From: an uncultured Candidatus Saccharibacteria bacterium
Lineage (GTDB): Bacteria; Patescibacteriota; Saccharimonadia; Saccharimonadales; Saccharimonadaceae
Direction of reading: 5' to 3'
Assembly: GCA_948851665.1 (NCBI GenBank)
Contig: CAQOWG010000001.1
Location: 1 to 64,000 of the forward strand
DNA length: 64,000 nucleotides
A model generated the notes under the pieces. That model was not told where the DNA came from. It worked only from the letters and a program-made list of their open reading frames with translations, and did no database searches. This document shows positions 15,902 through 22,510 of this stretch, piece after piece; positions within the stretch are counted from its first letter, which is position 1, and each line of letters begins with the position of its first letter. Both the position numbers and the translations under genes were made by a program.

Positions 15902-15944
15902 TGACAGACGAGATAATGTTCCTCGCCATCAATTTCTGCCCTGA

Positions 15945-16088
15945 TCACGATAGGGCCATCAATGAAGAAGGCGTGCGTAAAAAAGAGTAGTAGAGGCACA
16001 TAATCAGTAAAACGGCTGCGATAGACAATATCACTATTCGTTTCCGCAATATCTTTGTCTGCGCCTGTAGTTCATTTTGCATTTTCAT
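15945..16088 (-). CDS. Small single-span membrane protein, unrecognised
   Basis: 47 aa. AGGAGGG lies 6 nt before ATG 16088. The protein is a polar N terminus (MKMQNELQAQTK), an RKR stop, one hydrophobic helix (IVILSIAAVLLIMCLYY) and a short tail. A second frame stays open over the same DNA and reads DIVYRSRFTDYVPLLLF through IRAEIDGEEHYLVCQ, which also looks protein-like but has no start. So this could be a frameshifted longer gene. It has its own promoter at 16205-16234 and a leader of about 110 nt. Confidence 0.6.
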   Translation of the reverse strand: MKMQNELQAQTKILRKRIVILSIAAVLLIMCLYYSFLRTPSSLMALS

Positions 16089-16204
16089 ATTATTCCCTCC
16101 TATAATAGAATTTGCCACAAGTTTTGAATATGTTTAAGGACCTTTCGACCCAAAGCATATTAGAACCTGGGAGCCTATGGCTTTTGCCATGTACTTATCT
16201 TTCT

Positions 16205-16234
16205 ATTGTAGCACAGATTGAACATTTTTGTCAA
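16205..16234 (-). promoter_or_regulatory. Promoter of the small membrane protein
   Basis: TTGACA (16229-16234), 18-bp spacer, TACAAT (16205-16210) with TGC. AATAAGCATAA lies just upstream of -35, as at 19265 and 28870. Confidence 0.8.
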
Positions 16235-16437
16235 TACTTTTTATGCTTATTTTTGTGGTTAGCAAGTTTTGGAGTGATTTACAGGGGAGAAATCTTAGTG
16301 GTTTTTGTGGGTAAATGTGTTGTGGTAACTTTATTATGACAGATTATTTGCGAACTGGGAAGCCTGCGCTGCTCAAAAGTGGGCTAGGGCATTCTGTGAT
16401 TGAATTCTAGAGAAGTTTATGTTAGTATAAAGGGAGT

Positions 16438-16527
16438 GGAAGTGTGTCCGAGTGGTTGAAGGAGCACGCTTGGAAAGCGTGTAGGGTCGGAAGGCTCTCG
16501 CAGGTTCGAATCCTGTCGCTTCCGCCA
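16438..16527 (+). tRNA. tRNA-Ser(GGA)
   Basis: The acceptor GGAAGTG pairs with CGCTTCC, the discriminator is G and CCA is encoded (16525-16527). The anticodon loop TTGGAAA gives GGA. A long variable arm (GGGTCGGAAGGCTCTC) is typical of serine tRNA. The 14 bases ATCCTGTCGCTTCC at its 3' end recur at 16723-16736. Confidence 0.95.
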
Positions 16528-16736
16528 TAGTGTAAAATATAAACCGAGGTTTATGTTTTGCACTATTGGAAAGCGACTAAATTACCGTTCATATTGAACG
16601 GTAATTTTGGTTTTCTATTAGAAAACCAAGGATTCTCTAATCTCATTTCATTCGATAACGAATCCCGAAGTTCGAAGATTCGTTATCCGCCCGGTCGCGT
16701 AGCGACTACGGCGCGGATTTCTATCCTGTCGCTTCC
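16527..16736. repeat. Non-coding hairpin-rich element at the tRNA-Ser 3' end
   Basis: It starts with a 19-bp-arm hairpin from the last A of CCA (16527-16566). Further hairpins follow (TACCGTTC/GAACGGTA; TTGGTTTTCT/AGAAAACCAA; GATAACGAATC/GATTCGTTATC). It ends with a perfect 14-bp repeat of the tRNA 3' end (16723-16736), 213 bp from the original. There is no gene. The layout resembles a tiny element inserted at a tRNA attachment site. Confidence 0.7.
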
Positions 16737-16742
16737 ACAATG

Positions 16743-16793
16743 AAAAGCCCAGGGCCATAATGCGACACTCTATGATGCGCGACCCTGGGGCTT
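16743..16793 (-). terminator. Terminator of the 16832-17548 gene
   Basis: AAGCCCAGGG (16745-16754) pairs with CCCTGGGGCTT (16783-16793), with a U-run following on the minus strand. The loop is long (about 28 nt) and can form an inner stem. Confidence 0.7.
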
Positions 16794-16831
16794 ATTCCGA
16801 TATGAAGTTGTGACTCCGCTACGATGAAAAC

Positions 16832-17548
16832 TTATGAAGCTTTCTGCAACTGGCGCTTGTACCAATTGTATGCGCCTCTGAAGTGGCTTTCGTAGCTAGT
16901 ACCGACCTTCTGTCCGTCCGGCAGTAAAGGCATCGTGAGGGTGATGGTCCAAACGGACCCCTCTTTTTCTGCTATTATTACTGCACTACTGGATGAAGAT
17001 TGCACAAAGCAACCGCCGTCTTTCAGACCGGGACGAAGGTCGTAAAAATCGACCTCCCAGCCAAGCTCCCGGTCGGTGTAGACTGATCCAGAGAGTGTGT
17101 CTACCGCTCCTCCCCATACCATGCGACAACCGGCAGAATTGGGCGCGAGGATCAGCACCGGAGTTTTGCAAAACAAAACGTCCGTGACATAGCTATTCTT
17201 CCCTTCGCGCCGCTTCACTGTCTTTGGGGTGACGCCATGCTCCCGGCAAGCAACAAGACACTCTTCTGAGCTTCTTATTGTGATGTCGGCCATGCCGTTC
17301 CCCAGTGCTCTTGCGACTGTCTCGACCCCCATTTTGTCATCCGGCACCTGGAATGACCAAGATTTGGTCTTCAGGCTCAGCAGGTCAAACTCTTTGTCCT
17401 TAGCACGAACGAGGCTGTTCGGAAAACTACATTCTCCGTACAGGTAGCCTTCTTCCCTGCTGTAGGCCCTTTCGCTACTTCTGCGAAGATTCTCGAAGAA
17501 GTACTCGCCAGAGATTGCGGGTGTCGTAGTCATTTCTAATTTTTCCAT
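16832..17548 (-). CDS. Unrecognised soluble protein of accessory unit
   Basis: 238 aa from ATG 17548, which has a GGTGAT ribosome site; the frame extends to 17638 through Gly/Pro-rich codons that are unlikely to be translated. The protein mixes beta strands and polar loops (DVLFCKTPVLILAPNSAGC, VWTITLTMPLLPDGQ) with several Cys residues and a Lys/Gln-rich end. It has no signal peptide or membrane helix. It is monocistronic, with a promoter at 17814-17842 and a long leader of about 260 nt containing several short inverted repeats. No family is recognised. Confidence 0.7.
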   Translation of the reverse strand: MEKLEMTTTPAISGEYFFENLRRSSERAYSREEGYLYGECSFPNSLVRAKDKEFDLLSLKTKSWSFQVPDDKMGVETVARALGNGMADITIRSSEECLVACREHGVTPKTVKRREGKNSYVTDVLFCKTPVLILAPNSAGCRMVWGGAVDTLSGSVYTDRELGWEVDFYDLRPGLKDGGCFVQSSSSSAVIIAEKEGSVWTITLTMPLLPDGQKVGTSYESHFRGAYNWYKRQLQKAS

Positions 17549-17813
17549 ATTATCACCTATTCCGCCCGCTCCTACAGCGTGGCGGTTCCTAATGTTATTC
17601 CGGGGTCGTCCCGGTCCGCCGCCACTTGAGGGTGCCACAAGATCACTCTGGATATGTGCTTGTGCGCTATTTAGTTTTTAATTCCATGAAGCGGGGTATC
17701 TGCAGACGGAGCGTCTACGGGTATCCCACTTCAGGAATACAACTTTCATATCTGGATAGTAAAATGCTTAAGCCTAAGCTGGAATCTAATGCTTCGCTTA
17801 TGCTTATGCCTTC

Positions 17814-17842
17814 ATTGTAGCATACTCTGCTCGATAAGTCAA
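17814..17842 (-). promoter_or_regulatory. Promoter of the 16832-17548 gene
   Basis: TTGACT (17837-17842), 17-bp spacer, TACAAT (17814-17819) with TGC. CAAGCATAAG lies upstream of -35, and repeated GCATAAGCATAAGC follows the start site. Confidence 0.85.
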
Positions 17843-17962
17843 TACTCTTATGCTTGTTTTGGGGATTTTGCCAAATTTACAGGGGTGATTTTTGGTATTG
17901 ATTTTTGAGTGGAAAGATTTTGCCCTATAAATACCTTGCGGAGAATGTTCGGTTTTTGATGA

Positions 17963-18337
17963 ATGATCATAGGTTATATACCAAGAAATGCGGAGCTATA
18001 TAATGCATTGCAGACTGCTGGTTTTACACTAGTTTTTAAGCCAACGGTGATGCATCTTGAAAAGAAAAGATTGACTACCAAGGGGAATGTGGATGCTGAG
18101 CTGGTATTGTACGCTGCCGCAATTGAATACGAGAATTACGACAAAGCTGTGATTGTCTCTGGGGACGGTGATTTTGCTTGTCTAGCAGAATATTTAAAGA
18201 AGAATGACAAATTAAAAAAGATTGTTACCCCTACGGCAAAATATTCAAAATTGCTTAAACCTTATAACGATTTCATACTACCATTAAAAGAAATTAGCGA
18301 AAGTATACGGCCAACGACTAAGAAGGTGGAAAAATAG
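17963..18337 (+). pseudogene. Truncated NYN (LabA-like) nuclease domain
   Basis: 124 aa from ATG 17963; the codon before it is TGA. The sequence begins at IGYIPRNAELYNALQ, which in intact NYN proteins lies about 55 residues into the domain. GNVDAELVLYAAAIEYENYDKAVIVSGDGDFACLAEYL is present with its acidic residues. The N-terminal strand carrying the first catalytic Asp (IDGxN) is absent, and no upstream frame supplies it. It is a 5'-deleted remnant or a non-catalytic fragment. No convincing ribosome site is seen. Confidence 0.65.
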
Positions 18338-18340
18338 ACC

Positions 18341-18432
18341 AAAAAACCGGCATTCGCGTTCGGTACAAGAACCTTAGGCTAGTCCGGCTATGGTGATGAC
18401 TCCATATTACACCATATCATCAGAAAAGTCAA
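18341..18432 (-). ncRNA. Candidate short transcript with own promoter
   Basis: TTGACT (18427-18432), 17-bp spacer and TAATAT (18404-18409) form a good minus-strand promoter, yet no reading frame follows. The predicted RNA (about 18398 to 18341) ends in ACCG/CGGT followed by six U. It could be a small RNA or the leader left from a deleted accessory gene. Confidence 0.4.
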
Positions 18433-18493
18433 GATAAGTTCGGAACAAATAGGTTGGGAGCACTCGCGTGCTCCCTTTCCGTCTCATCAGCGC

Positions 18494-19180
18494 CTAGATA
18501 TCTGTGCCCTCAACAAAACTGCGAATGTCGAGAATCGCATCATGGCAAGTTTTGTCACTAGTATTGAAGTATGCCCCCACAGTAACAAGCCCGACAATGA
18601 TGAGTAGGCAGGTGACGACGGTTAGGTTATTCCGCCGCAACGAGAAGACATACATAATCATCGCCACTACCAAACCGATGAGGCTCCAGAACAGGATCCA
18701 CCGATAGTCGTGAGCTACGGTACGAGAGTATATCATCTTGTAACTCCATTTGTCATAAAAAGAGCCGTAGAACGATGAAGAATGTTTGAAAAACGCGATT
18801 GCAATATATACGGCGAGGCGCGCGATTGTTCCAATCGCCATAATGTTTTCTGCGCGAGAGGCGCTATCCTTGCTGTCCGTAGAGAATTCTACGCCAAGGC
18901 ATTTAGTGAAGAGCCCAAGGGCGAGAGTTTCATACACTACGGCTAGGGCGAAATTGCCCCACGTCTTGCGGAAACCGAACCACTTGGCGGCGCGACCAGC
19001 ATAGTCGAAAAGACCAACTTTATGATGCCAAAAACTAGCACCTTCACCGATGAGATCGGCAATGTAGTAGGCCACCATGCACATGATGACTTCTAAGATT
19101 AAGGCGCCAATCCAAGTCAAAGTCCCCTCTCTTTGTACTGCTATTTCCTGTTTCTCCGTACTAATGTTTGTTCTACTCAT
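18494..19180 (-). CDS. Polytopic membrane protein of accessory unit, unrecognised
   Basis: 228 aa. AGGAGGGG precedes ATG 19180. Hydrophobic segments lie near residues 22-45, 75-95, 115-133, 160-180 and 187-205. The region around HHKVGLFDYAGRAAKWFGFRKTWGN is polar and probably cytoplasmic. The leader contains a strong hairpin (AAAAACTATCT with its complement, arms 11 bp). The promoter is at 19265-19293, and a GGGAGCAC hairpin at 18456-18475 ends the unit. No family is recognised. Confidence 0.7.
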   Translation of the reverse strand: MSRTNISTEKQEIAVQREGTLTWIGALILEVIMCMVAYYIADLIGEGASFWHHKVGLFDYAGRAAKWFGFRKTWGNFALAVVYETLALGLFTKCLGVEFSTDSKDSASRAENIMAIGTIARLAVYIAIAFFKHSSSFYGSFYDKWSYKMIYSRTVAHDYRWILFWSLIGLVVAMIMYVFSLRRNNLTVVTCLLIIVGLVTVGAYFNTSDKTCHDAILDIRSFVEGTDI

Positions 19181-19264
19181 AGAACACCCCTCCTTTTTAT
19201 CGTCAAAAACTATCTAAGCACTAATTTTATAGGTGCGAGATAGTTTTTGCTATCTTATACTTCC

Positions 19265-19293
19265 ATTGTAGCACAGATTGCGTATTTTGTCAA
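19265..19293 (-). promoter_or_regulatory. Promoter of the 18494-19180 gene
   Basis: TTGACA (19288-19293), 17-bp spacer, TACAAT (19265-19270) with TGC. AATAAGCATAAA lies just upstream of -35. Confidence 0.88.
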
Positions 19294-19338
19294 TACTATT
19301 TATGCTTATTTTGCGATATTGGCAAATTGGTGGTGGGG

Positions 19339-19971
19339 TTATGCACGATTATATCTTCTCCTATACGCTTCAATTACTTCGTCATCTTGGATAGCTCGGG
19401 TGGAATCGGCTATTGACGATAGAAGCCTAGTGATTTGGTTGTCAAAGCCGACATAAGTGATTCTCCTGCCAACTTCTTTGGCAACTTTAATTGCTGGCAC
19501 TAAGTCCGTGTCGGAACTAACCAAAATAATATGGTCAACATTGTTCCTCAAAGAATCAGCCACAATGTCCACGGCTAGGCCAACATCAACCCCCTTTTCT
19601 TGGAATTTGTAGTCGGTTGCCCCGCATTTCTTACATTCATCACGGTCACGGACCTTCAGAACGCCTGTAGCTCGAAACTCAACACCAGTCTTAGATAAGC
19701 AACTCCGCATCCTGCGCAAATTATCAGCAAACTGAATGGATTTTTCTTGAATTTCCGCGCCGTAGTTGTCCCGTCGACGAATCTTCGCTACACCATAATA
19801 GCGAATTTCCAGCTGTTCATTTGGAAAAATTTGATTAAGTAGATACGGAATATCGACGGCGCTAACTTCCTGTTTGCTCGCGACAAGACCAGAATTAACT
19901 ACCCTTTCTGCAATCTTATAGAGAAAGTTCTGCCCGTCAATGTACGCTATAGTTTTTATGTTTATCTCCAA
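19339..19971 (-). CDS. NYN-domain (PIN-like) putative RNase
   Basis: 210 aa. IAYIDGQNFLYK holds the first catalytic Asp. VDVGLAVDIVADSLRNNVDHIILVSSDTDLVPAIK carries the remaining acidic residues of the NYN/LabA fold. A CKKC pair (DECKKCGATD) in the middle may bind zinc. NYN proteins are usually endoribonucleases. The start is uncertain: the frame opens with TTG 19971 (MEINIKT), and no ATG occurs before the catalytic strand. TTGACG-N17-TAATAT lies at 20022-20050. It is intact, unlike the fragment at 17963-18337. Confidence 0.8.
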   Translation of the reverse strand: MEINIKTIAYIDGQNFLYKIAERVVNSGLVASKQEVSAVDIPYLLNQIFPNEQLEIRYYGVAKIRRRDNYGAEIQEKSIQFADNLRRMRSCLSKTGVEFRATGVLKVRDRDECKKCGATDYKFQEKGVDVGLAVDIVADSLRNNVDHIILVSSDTDLVPAIKVAKEVGRRITYVGFDNQITRLLSSIADSTRAIQDDEVIEAYRRRYNRA

Positions 19972-20021
19972 TACCTAAAATCCCTGGCGGGAACGAATCC
20001 AGACCAGGGGGCTATAATTTT

Positions 20022-20050
20022 ATATTAGCATACTATTATAAGATCGTCAA
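20022..20050 (-). promoter_or_regulatory. Promoter of the NYN gene
   Basis: TTGACG (20045-20050), 17-bp spacer, TAATAT (20022-20027) with TGC. Confidence 0.75.
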
Positions 20051-20066
20051 TGTCTTTGTTACTACT

Positions 20067-20100
20067 AAAAAGAGCGGCCGATAGAAATAGCCACTCTTTT
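20067..20100. terminator. Terminator of the radical SAM gene
   Basis: AGAGCGGC (20071-20078) pairs with GCCACTCT (20090-20097) apart from one mismatch, with A-rich and T-rich flanks on both sides, so it may work in both directions. Confidence 0.65.
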
Positions 20101-20150
20101 GACAAAACTTTCCTTTTTCTGAGCTGGCCTGGACCTCGTGATTGGATGTC

Positions 20151-21155
20151 TCAGATTTTGCACCGGTCGGCGTAGCGACTGAGGAGTTCGTCTGAACAGA
20201 GGTGGCATCCGCCACAGCTGGTAGGGCACCCCCCCCCGCAAGGCTCAAGCAATTGGCACCGCTGACATTCATCACGCAGATAGGTCTTCGCACGGAACTC
20301 CTCGAGCTCGGGGTGACTGTTCCAGATTTCGATGAGCGGTGTTTCCAGAATATTGCCGAGATCACGGCGGGCAACCGCACAACGCGAAACCGAGCCATCC
20401 ATGAACACTGCACATGTGCCGAATCCCCAGTCACAACGACCAGCATACTGGCGAACTTCCTCGGGCAAGAGACAGAGCGGAAACGCGTCAACGACCTCGG
20501 CGCGAATGCCCAATTCCTCGCTGAGGCGGGCGATTTGCCGATAAGCGGTCATGATTTCATCAAGCGTGAGTTTCCAGCTACCATCCGTAGCGCGGCCGTG
20601 CGGGCCAATGCGCTGCACCTGCACATAATCAACCTTGATTCCCCAGTGCAAAACATGGGTAATCGTTTCGAAAATGTGTGCGTAGTTGACCTTTGTGAAG
20701 TTCAGGGTAATGCCAGTGCCCTGTTCGGGCGTTTTACACTGTTGCCATTCTCTGAGACGTGCCATCGTTTCGGCGTAGGCGCCGGTGCGGGTGAAATGGT
20801 CGTGCACTTCGGGTAAACCGTGGATGGTGGTTTCGAGCGCAGTAACGTACGGCGCAATTTCCGCGATGGAAGTGTGCGGGTAGTACTGTGTGTTCGAGAG
20901 AATAGCTACCTCGAGTCCTGCCTGATTGCAATACTCAAGAAGCTCCACGATGTCCGGGTACAGAGACGGGTTGCCCCCGACCAGCTCAATCGTTTCTACC
21001 CCGGCGATGGCCAATTGGTCAACGATGCGCTTTAGGGTCTGCAAATCACCGTGCTGACGGGGTGCGCCCTCCTCTGTGATATAGCAGAAAGCGCAGTTAC
21101 CCTCGCAATAAGTGGTGATGTGAAGTGCTGCAAAAACGGGTTTGAATTTTGTCAT
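20151..21155 (-). CDS. Radical SAM/SPASM-domain protein
   Basis: 334 aa from ATG 21155 behind GGGAGGG. CEGNCAFC gives the CxxxCxxC that ligates the [4Fe-4S] cluster for SAM cleavage. GGNPSLYPDI matches the GGE-like SAM-binding strand. The C-terminal half holds a SPASM-type Cys series (CDWGFGTC, CAVARRD, CQRCQLLEPCGGGC, CGGCHLC) for auxiliary clusters. Such enzymes often modify peptides, but no precursor peptide gene is visible beside it. Nine consecutive G bases (C on plus, 20229-20237) encode the GGG of EPCGGGC, a slippage-prone tract in an essential cluster region. Its promoter is at 21219-21247. The substrate is unknown. Confidence 0.88.
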   Translation of the reverse strand: MTKFKPVFAALHITTYCEGNCAFCYITEEGAPRQHGDLQTLKRIVDQLAIAGVETIELVGGNPSLYPDIVELLEYCNQAGLEVAILSNTQYYPHTSIAEIAPYVTALETTIHGLPEVHDHFTRTGAYAETMARLREWQQCKTPEQGTGITLNFTKVNYAHIFETITHVLHWGIKVDYVQVQRIGPHGRATDGSWKLTLDEIMTAYRQIARLSEELGIRAEVVDAFPLCLLPEEVRQYAGRCDWGFGTCAVFMDGSVSRCAVARRDLGNILETPLIEIWNSHPELEEFRAKTYLRDECQRCQLLEPCGGGCPTSCGGCHLCSDELLSRYADRCKI

Positions 21156-21218
21156 GTTTGATTCCCTCCCAATCAAGAGTATTTTAATATGCTAATAGGG
21201 ACAATGTCCCATATTTCC

Positions 21219-21247
21219 ATTGTAGCATACTTTTGTAAAAAAGTCAA
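21219..21247 (-). promoter_or_regulatory. Promoter of the radical SAM gene
   Basis: TTGACT (21242-21247), 17-bp spacer, TACAAT (21219-21224) with TGC. A GGGACATTGTCCC hairpin lies in the leader. Confidence 0.85.
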
Positions 21248-21349
21248 GAGTATTCTGCCTGTGGACTGGGGTGGTGGTTCGAAGTTCTGTTCTATTCGGG
21301 GAAAATATGCTATAATGATGAAAAGTTAATGGACTAAGTAAGGAGTTCT

Positions 21350-21865
21350 ATGGGAAAAGAGCGTGATTTAGTACAACGGAGCTTGGTGGTATGTAAGCCA
21401 GATGCTGTGCAACGGGGGATTGTAGGGGAGATTATGCAGCGATTCGAGCGCGTGGGTCTAAAAATCGTAGGTATCAAAATGGTGATGCCAGATGAAGATC
21501 ATTACCGAGCGCATTATGAATCGATCGGCAAAATGATTACTCGTCGAGGCGAAGAGGCTTATCGTTATAATCTACATTACATGATGACCGGTCCGGTGAT
21601 AGCGATCGTGCTTGAGGGTGTTGAGGCGGTACCGTTGGTGCGAAAGATCGTGGGTCCAACTGAGCCAAAATCGGCAGAAATGGGTACGATTCGTGGTGAC
21701 TATGCGCATATGAGCTTTGGTTATTCGGATGCGAAAGGCATCGGTGTGCCGAACTTGATTCACGCAAGTGGTAGTCCAGAGGAAGCGAAAGAAGAAATCG
21801 AGTTGTGGTTCAAGCCGGATGAGCTCTATGATTACTCGGACTTGAACGAAAAGTATACTCGGTAG
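21350..21865 (+). CDS. ndk: Nucleoside diphosphate kinase
   Basis: 171 aa, longer than the usual 140-150 because of an internal stretch and a C-terminal extension (LWFKPDELYDYSDLNEKYTR). SLVVCKPDAVQRG is the N-terminal signature. NLIHASGSPEEAKEEIELWF contains the phospho-accepting His region. It transfers the gamma phosphate among NTPs and dNTPs. GGAG precedes ATG 21350, and TATAAT lies about 35 nt upstream. A palindromic element follows 19 bp after the stop and may act as the terminator. Confidence 0.95.
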   Translation: MGKERDLVQRSLVVCKPDAVQRGIVGEIMQRFERVGLKIVGIKMVMPDEDHYRAHYESIGKMITRRGEEAYRYNLHYMMTGPVIAIVLEGVEAVPLVRKIVGPTEPKSAEMGTIRGDYAHMSFGYSDAKGIGVPNLIHASGSPEEAKEEIELWFKPDELYDYSDLNEKYTR

Positions 21866-21883
21866 AATTCCCTCTAAATAGGG

Positions 21884-21961
21884 GCTTTACGCTGTCTTTT
21901 CTCGAGCTCGCTCTGGGCCGCTGGGCCAGGTCTTTATGCTCTTCGAAAAGAATCGTAAAGC
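21884..21961. repeat. Palindromic element downstream of ndk (copy B)
   Basis: 78 bp with inverted ends (GCTTTACG..TCTTTTC against its complement). The core GAGCTCGCTCTGGGCCGCTGG and the CAGGTCTTTATGCTCTTC stretch are nearly identical to the copy inside tylF. Here it is intergenic. 21962-22070 beyond it has GC-rich inverted repeats but no gene. Confidence 0.75.
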
Positions 21962-22070
21962 TCCTTTTAGTTAGTATTTTACCTGCGTCGCAGGGGCGCT
22001 TCGCGATGGGCACGGAGCTTCGCTACGAACGCACTTGCCTGACGTAAGGCGTTCGACTGGTCACATAAGC

Positions 22071-22108
22071 ATAGAAATACCTTGAGCATATGCTCAAGGT
22101 ATTTCTAT
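22071..22108 (-). terminator. Perfect 38-bp palindrome at the tRNA-Arg(CCT) 3' end
   Basis: The arms are 19 bp (CTTGAGCATATGCTCAAG at the centre). It begins with the final A of CCA. The same CCA-TAG hairpin arrangement follows tRNA-Ser and tRNA-Arg(GCG), so it probably serves termination and 3' processing. Confidence 0.65.
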
Positions 22109-22184
22109 GGTGACCCGGGCGCGAGTCGAACGCGCAACCTTTTCCTTAGGACGGAACTGCTCTATCCAATTGAGCTACCAGGCC
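22108..22184 (-). tRNA. tRNA-Arg(CCT)
   Basis: The acceptor GGCCTGG pairs with CCGGGTC (two G-U pairs); the discriminator is A and CCA is encoded. The loop GTCCTAA gives anticodon CCT. The D arm is TAGCTCAATTGGATAGAGCA, and the T arm GCGCG-TTCGACT-CGCGC is perfect. Confidence 0.93.
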
Positions 22185-22194
22185 ATTTATATAA

Positions 22195-22482
22195 TTATAT
22201 CATAAATCTCTGTTGGTGCGCTCCGCAGCGCAGAGCAATACCGAGGCCACGGAAATTGGTATTCTGGGCATAGACATTACCGGTCCATGTACTCAGGTAG
22301 CGCCCGTTGGTAGCGGAACCAGCCGCATCAGACCACCAGTAGCCATGCGTCGTACGTGCGGTGAGGAAGCCGTAGGAACGGATGTAGAAGCCAGTACGCA
22401 GGAACTGGAGAGGCCATTCATTAATACGATTGTAGCCCAGGGTGCTGGCGGAAACTTGACATGTGCTTGCTGGATTTTGCAA
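22195..22482 (-). pseudogene. Orphan variable cassette 1 of a FISUMP/C-type-lectin-like domain
   Basis: The frame opens without ATG or ribosome site (a TTG at 22482, just after a TAG). It reads SASTLGYNRINEWPLQFLRTG, then a variable region, and ends FRGLGIALRC near 22225. The fold pattern (WPLQFLRTG, RTTxGxWWS, GRxL, AQ, FRG, ALRC) matches the C-terminal part of FISUMP-like domains. It has two relatives at 26661-26982 and 33805-34089. Differences fall on codon positions 1 and 2 while the third stays C/T. The stretch GCTCTGCGCTGCG closes the region. It is silent as a gene; a donor or variable cassette is the likely nature. Confidence 0.7.
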
Positions 22483-22510
22483 CTAAAATTGTCAAAGGCA
22501 GGGCGAGAGA

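Noticed and set aside
20151..21155. RiPP cluster around the radical SAM enzyme
   Set aside because: No small precursor gene, protease or exporter is adjacent, and the gene is a single unit with its own promoter and terminator.
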